Assembly (NCBI GenBank): GCA_937959315.1
Contig: CALGRC010000068.1
Location: forward strand, 1 to 22,117
Direction of reading: 5' to 3'
Length of the DNA: 22,117 nt
DNA from: an uncultured Clostridia bacterium
GTDB lineage: Bacteria > Bacillota > Clostridia > UMGS1810
Below the pieces are notes generated by a model that saw only the letters and a program-made list of their open reading frames with translations, was not told the DNA's origin and did not search any database. Below, one piece after another: positions 7,845-14,885 of this stretch. The position numbers were made by a program, and so were the translations under genes. How positions within the stretch are numbered: position 1 is the stretch's first letter; the number at the start of each line of letters is the position of its first letter.

Positions 7845-7881
7845 TTCAAATTCCTCCTTAACATGTTCAGGCACGGAAGAA

Positions 7882-7913
7882 AAGAGCCCCCCGCCGAAAA
7901 AACGGCAGGGGGC
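7882..7913 (-). terminator. Intrinsic terminator of the cobalamin riboswitch expression platform
   Basis: On the minus strand GCCCCCTGCCG, a six-T loop and CGGCGGGGGGC form an 11-bp stem with one G-U pair, followed by TCTTTTC. The CAGGGGG segment read from 7939 to 7933, between aptamer and terminator, is complementary to CCCCCTG in the first arm and is a candidate antiterminator strand. This fits B12-dependent transcription termination, 38 bases before the ATG at 7844. Confidence 0.85.
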
Positions 7914-7960
7914 AGCGCTTGCAAACCCTTATCCCCCTGGCCCAAGGATATTGATCCAAA

Positions 7961-8126
7961 GATTTACGGCAGGTCTCCTGGCTCCAGATTCTTCCGCCCC
8001 GCCTTCCCACGCACATGGTATGCGCAGTGGCATTTGTGGGGCGGCAACCATCTGTTACAGTAGTGGCAGCTGCGCCGGACTTTCACCGGGCTTCCCTATT
8101 CATTTCCCCGCGGAAAACCGCAAATC
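7961..8126 (-). ncRNA. Cobalamin (adenosylcobalamin-type) riboswitch aptamer
   Basis: On the minus strand the closing helix is GATTTGCGG (8126-8118) with CCGTAAATC (7969-7961). The conserved core GGGAAGCCCGGTGAAAGTCC lies within 8072-8095, GCCACTACTGTAAC at 8067-8054, and the B12 box AGCCAGGAGACCTGCC at 7983-7968. These are the hallmark elements of the family. It precedes an intrinsic terminator and the transcobalamin-like surface protein, so high cobalamin should switch that gene off. It starts about 24 bases after the pnp stop codon, with no clear promoter between. Confidence 0.96.
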
Positions 8127-8149
8127 CCGATTCACTTTTTAAAACTTGC

Positions 8150-10234
8150 TTATTCCTTTGGCAGGCAATCCTTTCTTGACAGGTTTACCCGGCCCATTTT
8201 ATCAATTTCAATGCATTTCACGGTAATTTCATCGCCAACCTTGACCACATCTTCCACTTTTTCTACCCGCTTGTGATCCAATTTGGATATATGCACCATA
8301 CCGTCTTTTCCCGGCAAGATTTCCACAAATGCGCCAAACGGCATAATACGGACCACCTTACCGTGATAAATCTTCCCAACTTCCGGCTCTTCTACAATAC
8401 CTTCGATGGTCTTGAGCGCCTGCTTTGCGCCCTCCTGGTCTACCGACATAATAAATACGCGTCCATCCTCTTCAATGTCAATCTGCGCACCGGTATCGGC
8501 CACAATCTTTTGGATAACCTTACCGCCGGTACCAATGACATCCCTGATTTTTTCCGGGTCAATTTTGGTAGTAATGACCTTGGGCGCATATTGGGACATT
8601 TCCTCCCGCGGCGCAGGAATGGCCGCCAGCAGGACGTCGTCAATGATATGATACCGCGCGTCCCGCGTCTGCTCTAACGCAATTTTGATAATCTCATTGG
8701 TCAGGCCGTCAATCTTAATATCCATTTGGATGGCAGTAATCCCTTTTTTGGTACCTGCCACCTTGAAATCCATATCGCCGTAAAAATCCTCCAACCCCTG
8801 GATGTCCACCATGGTGATAAAATCATCCCCTTCGGTGACCAGCCCGCAGGAAATACCGGCAACCGGCGCTTTGATGGGGACGCCTGCATCCATCAGCGCC
8901 AGTGTGCTGCCGCAAACGCTGCCCTGTGACGTAGAACCGTTAGAGGACAGCACCTCCGACACCAGGCGGATGGCATATGGAAACTCGTCTACGCTGGGGA
9001 TCACCGGTTCAAGCGCCCGTTCTGCCAATGCGCCATGGCCGATTTCCCGGCGGCCCGGCCCGCGCGACGGCCTGGTTTCCCCAACGCTGTAGGACGGGAA
9101 ATTGTAATGGTGCATATACCGCTTGGATTCAAACTCGTCAATGCCGTCCAGCATTTGCTCATTGCGCAGCGGCCCCAGGGTTGCAGCGGTCAGCACCTGC
9201 GTCTGCCCGCGCGAAAACAGCCCAGAACCATGTACACGCGGCAACAGGCCAACCTCGGCATGCAGCGGGCGGATTTCCAATATCCCGCGCCCGTCCACCC
9301 GGCGATGGTCGTGAATCATCCATTTGCGTACAATTTTCTTTTGCAGCTGGTACAGGATATCCCCGATATCATCCGCCAAATCAGGCACTTGTTCGGCAAA
9401 ATGCTCCAGCACATCCGCCTCTACATCCGCCATATTGGCATCGCGGACGGTTTTATCGGGCGTATCCAGCGCCTTGCAAACCATATCATAGGCATAGTCC
9501 TTGACCAGTTCAAACCGCGATTCGTCCACTGCGGCGGACTCATAGGTATGCTTTTCCTTTCCAATTTCATCCTGCATTGCCTGGATAAAATCACACAGCT
9601 TTTTGATTTCCCCGTGGGCAAACAAAATGGCGTCATACATGACGTCCTCTTTGACCTCGTTGGCCCCCGCTTCAATCATCATCACCTTTTCCTTGGTACC
9701 GGCAACCGTCAGCTGCAAATCGCTTTTTTCCCGCTGCTCACAAGTTGGGTTGAGTACAAATTCACCGTCTACCAATCCCACCAGCACCGCACCAGTCGGC
9801 CCGGCAAACGGGATATCGGATATGGACAGCGCCGCAGACGATCCAATCATCGCCGCCACCTCGGGCGAATTGTCAATATCCACCGACAGCACCGTTGCGA
9901 CAATGCTTACATCGTTGCGGTAATCCTTCGGGAACAGCGGCCGGATGGGCCGGTCAATGACGCGCGACGTCAAAATCGCCTTTTCGGACGGCTTCCCCTC
10001 CCGGCGCAAAAAGCCACCGGGGATTTTTCCAACCGCATACATTTTCTCTTCGTAATCCACGCTCAGCGGGAAAAAATCAATCCCTTCCCGCGGTTTCTTA
10101 GAAGCGGTCGCCGTGACCAGCACAACCGTATCCCCATACCGCACCAGCACAGAGCCATTGGCCAGCTGCGCCAGCTCGCCGGTCTCCAGCGTCAAATCGC
10201 GCCCGCCCAGCGTTGTCCTGTAAATCTTGCCCAT
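8150..10234 (-). CDS. pnp: Polyribonucleotide nucleotidyltransferase (PNPase)
   Basis: A 694-aa phosphorolytic 3'-5' exoribonuclease that also adds heteropolymeric tails; cytoplasmic and trimeric in known members. Two RNase PH-like domains flank an alpha-helical domain. The N-terminal copy has FFPLSVDYEEKMYAVGKIPG and the second copy has LFSRGQTQVLTAATLG, RREIGHGALAERAL and the catalytic-site region FKVAGTKKGITAIQMDIKID. A KH domain (IRDVIGTGGKVIQKI) and an S1 domain (GKVVRIMPFGAFVEILPG) close the protein. Length is normal. The ATG at 10234 is chosen over an upstream in-frame ATG at 10318 because AAAGGAGG precedes it and homology begins at MGKIYRTTLGGR. It follows rpsO, the usual neighbour, with a terminator-like hairpin between. 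Its transcript runs directly towards the cobalamin riboswitch. Confidence 0.98.
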   Translation of the reverse strand: MGKIYRTTLGGRDLTLETGELAQLANGSVLVRYGDTVVLVTATASKKPREGIDFFPLSVDYEEKMYAVGKIPGGFLRREGKPSEKAILTSRVIDRPIRPLFPKDYRNDVSIVATVLSVDIDNSPEVAAMIGSSAALSISDIPFAGPTGAVLVGLVDGEFVLNPTCEQREKSDLQLTVAGTKEKVMMIEAGANEVKEDVMYDAILFAHGEIKKLCDFIQAMQDEIGKEKHTYESAAVDESRFELVKDYAYDMVCKALDTPDKTVRDANMADVEADVLEHFAEQVPDLADDIGDILYQLQKKIVRKWMIHDHRRVDGRGILEIRPLHAEVGLLPRVHGSGLFSRGQTQVLTAATLGPLRNEQMLDGIDEFESKRYMHHYNFPSYSVGETRPSRGPGRREIGHGALAERALEPVIPSVDEFPYAIRLVSEVLSSNGSTSQGSVCGSTLALMDAGVPIKAPVAGISCGLVTEGDDFITMVDIQGLEDFYGDMDFKVAGTKKGITAIQMDIKIDGLTNEIIKIALEQTRDARYHIIDDVLLAAIPAPREEMSQYAPKVITTKIDPEKIRDVIGTGGKVIQKIVADTGAQIDIEEDGRVFIMSVDQEGAKQALKTIEGIVEEPEVGKIYHGKVVRIMPFGAFVEILPGKDGMVHISKLDHKRVEKVEDVVKVGDEITVKCIEIDKMGRVNLSRKDCLPKE

Positions 10235-10360
10235 GCTTTTTTCCTCCTTTGTTTTCAGGGCCGCTGCGTACCGGCGCTTAGCACTTAAAAACACCTTCAA
10301 ACACCCGCTTGAGGGCATTTCTAACTGCTAAACCACCCATGCGCGCAAGCCCGGTTCTAA

Positions 10361-10407
10361 AATGAAAAACGGGCAAAAATGGCGTACCGCCACCTTTGCC
10401 CCGTTTT
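10361..10407 (-). terminator. Terminator or attenuator hairpin between rpsO and pnp
   Basis: On the minus strand AAAACGGGGCAAA...TGGCG pairs with CGCCA...TTTGCCCGTTTT (arms 10407-10388 and 10384-10366, small bulge), followed by a T-rich run (TTCATTTT). It lies directly after the rpsO stop. Because no strong pnp promoter is visible in 10235-10360, partial read-through from rpsO probably feeds pnp, with this hairpin setting the ratio. In other bacteria an intergenic rpsO-pnp hairpin is an RNase III processing site; which applies here is not decided by sequence. Confidence 0.7.
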
Positions 10408-10410
10408 ACA

Positions 10411-10674
10411 CTACTTCCTGATGTTCAAACGCTTGATAATCGAACGGTAGCGTTCAATATCCACTTTGGTCAGGTAATTGAGCAGGCCGCGGCGCTGCCC
10501 GACCATCATCAGCAGCCCGCGCCGGGAATGATGGTCTTTTTTGTTGACCTTTAAATGTTCCGTCAAATGATTGATCCGGTAGGTCAGCAGTGCAATCTGC
10601 ACTTCTGGGGAACCGGTATCGCCATCATGCAGTTTGTACTCGTCAATGATGGCCTGTTTCTGTTCTTTCAGCAT
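10411..10674 (-). CDS. rpsO: 30S ribosomal protein S15
   Basis: An 87-aa small-subunit protein that binds the 16S rRNA central domain early in assembly. The whole length matches S15, with the signature region HDGDTGSPEVQIALLTYRI (residues 16-34) and the RNA-binding block KKDHHSRRGLLMMVGQRRGL followed by LNYL. GGAGGTGG lies eight bases before the ATG. It has a strong promoter about 100 bases upstream, and the intervening leader may carry the S15 autoregulatory site known in several bacteria. It is followed by pnp on the same strand. Confidence 0.98.
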   Translation of the reverse strand: MLKEQKQAIIDEYKLHDGDTGSPEVQIALLTYRINHLTEHLKVNKKDHHSRRGLLMMVGQRRGLLNYLTKVDIERYRSIIKRLNIRK

Positions 10675-10770
10675 AAAAATGCCACCTCCATAAAAATTTG
10701 AAATAACCGCCGCGCAACGAAGTAACAGGGTTGGAGAAGCCTGAAACCTGGCTACGGGCTGATATTACCG
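10675..10770 (-). promoter_or_regulatory. rpsO 5' leader, possible S15 autoregulatory region
   Basis: The roughly 96-base leader contains potential short stems, such as CAGGTT with AACCCTG, upstream of the GGAGGTGG site. In E. coli, Geobacillus and other groups S15 represses its own message by binding structured leaders. I cannot match this leader to a specific published class, so the role is inferred from gene identity and length. Confidence 0.3.
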
Positions 10771-10776
10771 TATTGC

Positions 10777-10805
10777 ATTATATCACATGCAATCCCATTT
10801 GTAAA
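10777..10805 (-). promoter_or_regulatory. Promoter of rpsO(-pnp)
   Basis: On the minus strand TTTACA (10805-10800), a 17-bp spacer and a perfect TATAAT (10782-10777) preceded by the extended -10 element TGA. The strength is as expected for a ribosomal protein gene. Confidence 0.75.
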
Positions 10806-10814
10806 CAATTTTTT

Positions 10815-10841
10815 GCCGCAAAAGCCGTTTTCTTTTGCGGC
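10815..10841. other. Perfect 10-bp inverted repeat upstream of the rpsO promoter
   Basis: GCCGCAAAAG (10815-10824) and CTTTTGCGGC (10832-10841) flank a 7-nt spacer. No U-tract follows on either strand in the usual terminator position. It lies 10 bp from the rpsO -35 and 49 bp beyond the terminator of the neighbouring gene. It may be a back-up terminator remnant or a protein site. Confidence 0.4.
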
Positions 10842-10889
10842 TGCCGGCTTATGCAGTGATAGTATGCCCCATTTTGACAAGCGGCACAC

Positions 10890-10921
10890 AAAAACACCGG
10901 CAAAAAATTGCCGGTGTTTTT
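10890..10921 (-). terminator. Terminator of the methionine-rich secreted protein gene
   Basis: AAAAACACCGGCAA (10890-10903) and TTGCCGGTGTTTTT (10908-10921) form a perfect 14-bp stem with a four-base loop. Its arms end in A and T runs, so it reads as an intrinsic terminator on the minus strand. It lies 11 bases past the stop codon of that gene. Confidence 0.9.
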
Positions 10922-10931
10922 AATCAATGCG

Positions 10932-12782
10932 TTATTGCAGCTCAACCGCCTGCACCAGCGCAGCAGCGTCAGCGGCTGAATCAACAGAATTCATGATGAA
11001 AAACGCGCCGTCGCCAACCGGATACCCATATATCTTGCCGTCTGCGCCAGTAATGGCAGTTTTCACGGTTTCATCAAGGCTGCCAGTATCAACCACATCC
11101 GTCAAATCAGCCAATATATCAGCGCTGTGCTCGTCAAAAAAGCTTGCCAAGCCCTCCATTGCCGAAAAAGGTACATACAGCACTGTCGGGTCATTGGCTG
11201 CAACGATCAAATTTAATTTTTCTGTATAACTGCTGTCTTCTGCCACTATCACCTCGCACGGCACATTTGCTGCGCTGCTGGCATTCTCTACCGCCGTTTT
11301 AAGCGCCGTATCGCTCTCGGGCAGCAGCACGCGCACATCCTGCTGTGTTTCTGCAATCAAGGTCAGCGTTACAATGCTGCCGGTGGCCGGCGAACCCTCG
11401 CCATTGGCATACAGCGGCTCCCATGCGGTTGCCCCGCCCAGCGCTTCATTGATAAAGCGCAGCGGCACATATACCCGGTCTTCCCGGTTAAACGGTGCAA
11501 CATCCAATGCGGCTTTGGTTTCTTCGCCGTTTACTGCAATGGTGATTTCCTGCACCCCTTCGGTTAAGGTAATCACTTTGCCGCCCGATTTTATGGTAAC
11601 CACACCGTCCTGCCAGGTGATATCCTCATCCGGAATGCCAAACACATTGCTGACGGCGCGCACCGGTACAAACGTACGGTCATTTTCCAAAATCGGCTGT
11701 GCATCAGGGAAAACAACCGGCTGCCCGTTGAATACAACATTGATGGCATTCATATCGTACTCCACCAGCTGCGGCTGAAGCAAATTGATCGAATTTTCCT
11801 CGGTCAGCTCCGGGATGACGATGTTTTGCTCTTCCCCTACATTGCTAAAGGCCATGGAAGCGGTAAAAGACATTTTCAGGTTGGCATCCTCGCGGGCAGG
11901 CAGATTTTCTGCCGAAGCACCAAAGGCCACAGCGATATCGGTAATATTCGTATCAATGGAAAGCGCCATATTCATGGCCGTCGGCAGTTTGTTTTCATCC
12001 ACCTGATATTCCAGCACCAGAGCCGGTTCGCCAAACAGCTGTACACCGGACAGGGTTTCCTTCAGCTGGGCAGCTGCCGCCGTAAATTCTGCCGGATCTG
12101 CACCGCCCTGCAATGCCGGCACAGAGAAGGCGCTCATCATATATCCGCTCATCACCTGCATCATGGCTTCCATACCATCCATCAGCTGCTCGCCTGTCAT
12201 GGTCAGCGTATACCCATTGTCCGTTTCAGCAAACGCCTCTTCCGGAAGGTCAACGCTTTCCATCAGCTGCTGGTTCATCTGCTGGATTTTGCTGACGTCA
12301 AAGATGGACGCATACGATTCCATCATACCGTCAATGGCAGTGTAATCCAAATAGCCATACTGCCCGCTGATAGGGTCTTCCATAATGGCAATCATTTTCG
12401 GATTTTCCATATCCGACAAATCCATGTCCATCCACATATCCATGCTTTCCGGCGTACCGGGAACAGAAGTGACAAGTTCCGGCATGTCCATCGTCATTTC
12501 CATTTTCATTTGCTTGTAATCATCGCTCATGTCCAATTTGCCATAAGTGTGGAACTGCAAACCGTCTAAAACGGCGCTGATTTCCCCATCTGGGTCCAGC
12601 ACAGCCGACAGCGGTTCATCCATCTGAAGGCCAAAATCATATGTAAAGGCCGCCTTGGTCACTTCCTGGTTGGACAATTCGATAAAATCATCCTTCGGCG
12701 ATGCGAATGCGCTGACACTGCAAAGCGTCATCCCAGCGGCTACCAGAGCCGATAACAGCTTTTTACCCATATGGTGTTTCAT
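10932..12782 (-). CDS. Secreted methionine-rich protein with stalk domain and solute-binding-protein-like tail
   Basis: A 616-aa exported protein of unknown function. Residues 1-27 are a signal peptide (KK, hydrophobic core, cleavage-like SAFA). Residues of about 30-335 form a beta-rich region unusually rich in Met (25 Met among residues 85-216), often alternating as in KMEMTMDM and MDMWMDMDL. Residues 345-455 are a copper-amine-oxidase-type stalk domain with INVVFNGQPV, RTFVPVRAVSNVFG, VTIKSGGKVITLT and DRVYVPLRFINEALGG. Residues of about 480-600 resemble part of a family 1 extracellular solute-binding protein: AANDPTVLYVPF, ILADLTDVVD and DGKIYGYPVGDGAFFIMNS. The ATG at 12782 is preceded by AAAGGAGTG; an ATG four codons later has worse spacing. 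It has its own promoter, divergent from argC, and a strong terminator. Wall, lipid or metal roles are all open. Confidence 0.75.
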   Translation of the reverse strand: MKHHMGKKLLSALVAAGMTLCSVSAFASPKDDFIELSNQEVTKAAFTYDFGLQMDEPLSAVLDPDGEISAVLDGLQFHTYGKLDMSDDYKQMKMEMTMDMPELVTSVPGTPESMDMWMDMDLSDMENPKMIAIMEDPISGQYGYLDYTAIDGMMESYASIFDVSKIQQMNQQLMESVDLPEEAFAETDNGYTLTMTGEQLMDGMEAMMQVMSGYMMSAFSVPALQGGADPAEFTAAAAQLKETLSGVQLFGEPALVLEYQVDENKLPTAMNMALSIDTNITDIAVAFGASAENLPAREDANLKMSFTASMAFSNVGEEQNIVIPELTEENSINLLQPQLVEYDMNAINVVFNGQPVVFPDAQPILENDRTFVPVRAVSNVFGIPDEDITWQDGVVTIKSGGKVITLTEGVQEITIAVNGEETKAALDVAPFNREDRVYVPLRFINEALGGATAWEPLYANGEGSPATGSIVTLTLIAETQQDVRVLLPESDTALKTAVENASSAANVPCEVIVAEDSSYTEKLNLIVAANDPTVLYVPFSAMEGLASFFDEHSADILADLTDVVDTGSLDETVKTAITGADGKIYGYPVGDGAFFIMNSVDSAADAAALVQAVELQ

Positions 12783-12814
12783 ACTACTTCACACTCCTTT
12801 TGATTGATGGCAGT

Positions 12815-12843
12815 AGTATACCATATGTGCAAAACAAAATCAA
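12815..12843 (-). promoter_or_regulatory. Promoter of the methionine-rich secreted protein gene
   Basis: On the minus strand TTGATT (12843-12838), a 17-bp spacer and TATACT (12820-12815), about 33 bases before the ATG at 12782. It diverges from the argC promoter across an AT-rich stretch of about 46 bp. Confidence 0.65.
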
Positions 12844-12889
12844 TGAATATTACGTAAATGTCATATAAAAATTTGTTCAGAAATCCATC

Positions 12890-12921
12890 TTGATTTTATG
12901 CAGAAATTGTGTATAATTATA
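12890..12921 (+). promoter_or_regulatory. Promoter of argC-argB, with a palindrome over the -10
   Basis: TTGATT (12890-12895), a 16-bp spacer and TATAAT (12912-12917). The -10 is part of a 10-bp palindrome, TATAATTATA (12912-12921), in an AT-rich region. An ArgR/AhrC arginine repressor would be the expected regulator, but no convincing TGAAT-type Arg box pair is visible, so control by ArgR is only a suggestion. Confidence 0.55.
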
Positions 12922-12951
12922 AATAATATGGATATGAAATGAGGCGTAAAA

Positions 12952-13989
12952 ATGATAAAAGCAGGGATACTCGGCGCAACGGGTTATGCAGGAATTGAAA
13001 CAGTGCGGCTGCTGTCGCTGCACCCGGAGGCAGAAATTACCCGGGTGGTATCAAAAAGCTTTGCGGGAAAGCGGCTGCCGGACATCTACCCCAGCATGGG
13101 GCATGTTGTGGAACTGGCACTGGAAGAACTGGACGTAGACGACATTGCTGCAAACTGCGATGTGGTATTTACCGCCCTGCCGCACGGCGCATCCAAAACG
13201 GTCATCCCCGCCCTGTATGAAAAAGGGTTGAAAATCATTGATTTAAGCGGGGATTTCCGCTATGATTCCAAAGAAGTATATGAACGGTGGTACGGCGAAC
13301 CGCACAGCGCACCTGAACTTCTGGAACAGTCGGTCTACGGCCTTTGCGAGCTTAGGCGGGACAGCATCAGAAATACCCGGCTGGTCGGCAACCCCGGCTG
13401 CTATACCACCTGTTCCATCCTGCCGCTCTATCCGCTTTTAAAAGCTGGCGTCATTGAAAAAACAAATATCATCATCGATGCAAAGTCCGGCGTGTCTGGC
13501 GCAGGCCGCAGCACTAGCCTGGATAACAGCTTTTGTGAATGTACCGAAAATATGAAGGCCTATAAAATTGCCACCCATAGGCATACCTCGGAAATTGAAC
13601 AGGAACTGAGCCGTGCGACAGGCAGTGACATCCTGGTATCCTTTACCCCGCACCTTATCCCGCTCAAGCGGGGCATTTTAGCCACCTGCTATGCCAATCT
13701 CAAAGGTACACATACCTATGAAGAAATTTTATCTTTGTATCAAAATTTTTATAAAGACGAATATTTTATCCGTATTATGGACGGGATCTTGCCCGAAACC
13801 AACCATGTAGCAGGCAGTAATTTCTGCGATATAGGCTTCCGCATTGACGAGCGGTTAAACCGCATTGTGGTGGTATCGGCCATCGACAACCTCATCAAAG
13901 GCGCAGCCGGGCAGGCGGTACAGAATATGAATATAATATTTGGATTAGACGAAAAAACCGGGCTGGAAATGCCGGCCTTTTACCTGTAA
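12952..13989 (+). CDS. argC: N-acetyl-gamma-glutamyl-phosphate reductase
   Basis: A 345-aa enzyme for the third step of arginine/ornithine synthesis, the NADPH-dependent reduction of N-acetylglutamyl phosphate to the semialdehyde. The NADP-binding motif GATGYAG is at residues 8-14 and the catalytic Cys150 lies in the signature VGNPGCYTT (145-153). Typical downstream motifs include the conserved substrate-site region SGVSGAGR, HRHTSEIEQ and FTPHLIPLKRGIL. Length matches the roughly 345-residue type 1 family. AATGAGGCG precedes the ATG. It is first in a run with argB, 10 bases apart, and a methyltransferase gene. Confidence 0.97.
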   Translation: MIKAGILGATGYAGIETVRLLSLHPEAEITRVVSKSFAGKRLPDIYPSMGHVVELALEELDVDDIAANCDVVFTALPHGASKTVIPALYEKGLKIIDLSGDFRYDSKEVYERWYGEPHSAPELLEQSVYGLCELRRDSIRNTRLVGNPGCYTTCSILPLYPLLKAGVIEKTNIIIDAKSGVSGAGRSTSLDNSFCECTENMKAYKIATHRHTSEIEQELSRATGSDILVSFTPHLIPLKRGILATCYANLKGTHTYEEILSLYQNFYKDEYFIRIMDGILPETNHVAGSNFCDIGFRIDERLNRIVVVSAIDNLIKGAAGQAVQNMNIIFGLDEKTGLEMPAFYL

Positions 13990-13999
13990 GGAGTAAAAA

Positions 14000-14884
14000 A
14001 TGGACGAAAAAATGGATTATCTTATTAAAAAAGCAAATATATTGGTAGAAGCGCTGCCTTATATCCAGGAGCTCAACAAAAAAACCATCGTCATCAAATA
14101 CGGCGGCAACGCTATGATCAATGACGAACTCAAAAAGTCGGTCATGCAGGATATCACGCTGCTCAAATTTATCGGCCTCAACCCCATCGTAGTCCACGGC
14201 GGCGGGCCTGATATTTCCGCCGCGCTGGAAACCTATGATATTGAAAGCCATTTTATCAACGGCCTGCGGGTAACTGACCAGCAGACCATGGACATCGCCC
14301 AGATGGTGCTGGTGGGCAAAACCAACAAGGAAATTGTATCCCGTTTAAACCACGAGGGCGGAAAAGCCATCGGCCTTTGCGGGCTGGACGGAAATTTGCT
14401 GCGCTGTGAAAAAAAATATACTCATGTAGATGGCCAAAAGACAGATATCGGCTTTGTGGGCAATGTGGTAGAAGTCAACACCCATGTACTGGATTTGCTT
14501 ACCAATGACGAATATATCCCGGTTATCGCTCCGGTTGGGGTGGACGAACATGGCAACAGCTACAATATCAATGCCGACAGTGCCGCCTCTGCTGTTGCCA
14601 AGGCGCTGAAAGCAGAAAAACTCATGTACTTGACTGACGTAGAAGGCGTAAAAGATCAAAACGGCCAGGTTATATTCCAAATGTCGCCCAAACAGGCAGA
14701 AGACTACATCGCAAGCGGCGTCATTTCCGGCGGCATGATTCCCAAGGTCAAGAGCTGTGAAGACGCCATTGCACATGGCGTTAACAAAGTACACATCATC
14801 GACGGGCGTATCCAGCACGCCATTTTGCTGGAGATATTTACCATCAACGGCATTGGCACTATGATTACCAACCAGGAGAAATAA
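14000..14884 (+). CDS. argB: Acetylglutamate kinase
   Basis: A 294-aa amino-acid kinase that phosphorylates N-acetylglutamate, the step before ArgC. KYGGNAM (residues 33-39) supplies the catalytic Lys and glycine loop, HGGGPDI (66-72) the substrate loop, and NINADSAASAVAKAL the conserved C-terminal region. The protein is longer than the roughly 258-residue arginine-insensitive kinases and has an extra N-terminal helix (MDYLIKKANILVEALPYI). In known members such a helix marks the hexameric, arginine-inhibited type, so feedback inhibition by arginine is inferred. AAGGAG sits seven bases upstream of the ATG. argJ and argD, often clustered with argC and argB, are not here. Confidence 0.97.
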   Translation: MDEKMDYLIKKANILVEALPYIQELNKKTIVIKYGGNAMINDELKKSVMQDITLLKFIGLNPIVVHGGGPDISAALETYDIESHFINGLRVTDQQTMDIAQMVLVGKTNKEIVSRLNHEGGKAIGLCGLDGNLLRCEKKYTHVDGQKTDIGFVGNVVEVNTHVLDLLTNDEYIPVIAPVGVDEHGNSYNINADSAASAVAKALKAEKLMYLTDVEGVKDQNGQVIFQMSPKQAEDYIASGVISGGMIPKVKSCEDAIAHGVNKVHIIDGRIQHAILLEIFTINGIGTMITNQEK

Positions 14885-14885
14885 T

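Noticed and set aside
9035..10288. Long plus-strand open frame (417 codons) antisense to pnp
   Set aside because: It lies wholly opposite a highly conserved PNPase gene, has no ribosome site or recognisable domain, and its composition is what the complement of a GC-rich coding frame gives.
10235..10318. Upstream in-frame start for pnp at 10318
   Set aside because: The added 28 residues have no PNPase homology, and the strong AAAGGAGG site is placed for the ATG at 10234.
12841..12880. ArgR/AhrC operator in the argC upstream region
   Set aside because: AT-rich stretches such as TCATATAAAAATTTG only weakly resemble an Arg box, and no symmetrical TGAAT...ATTCA site was found, so it is not listed as a feature.
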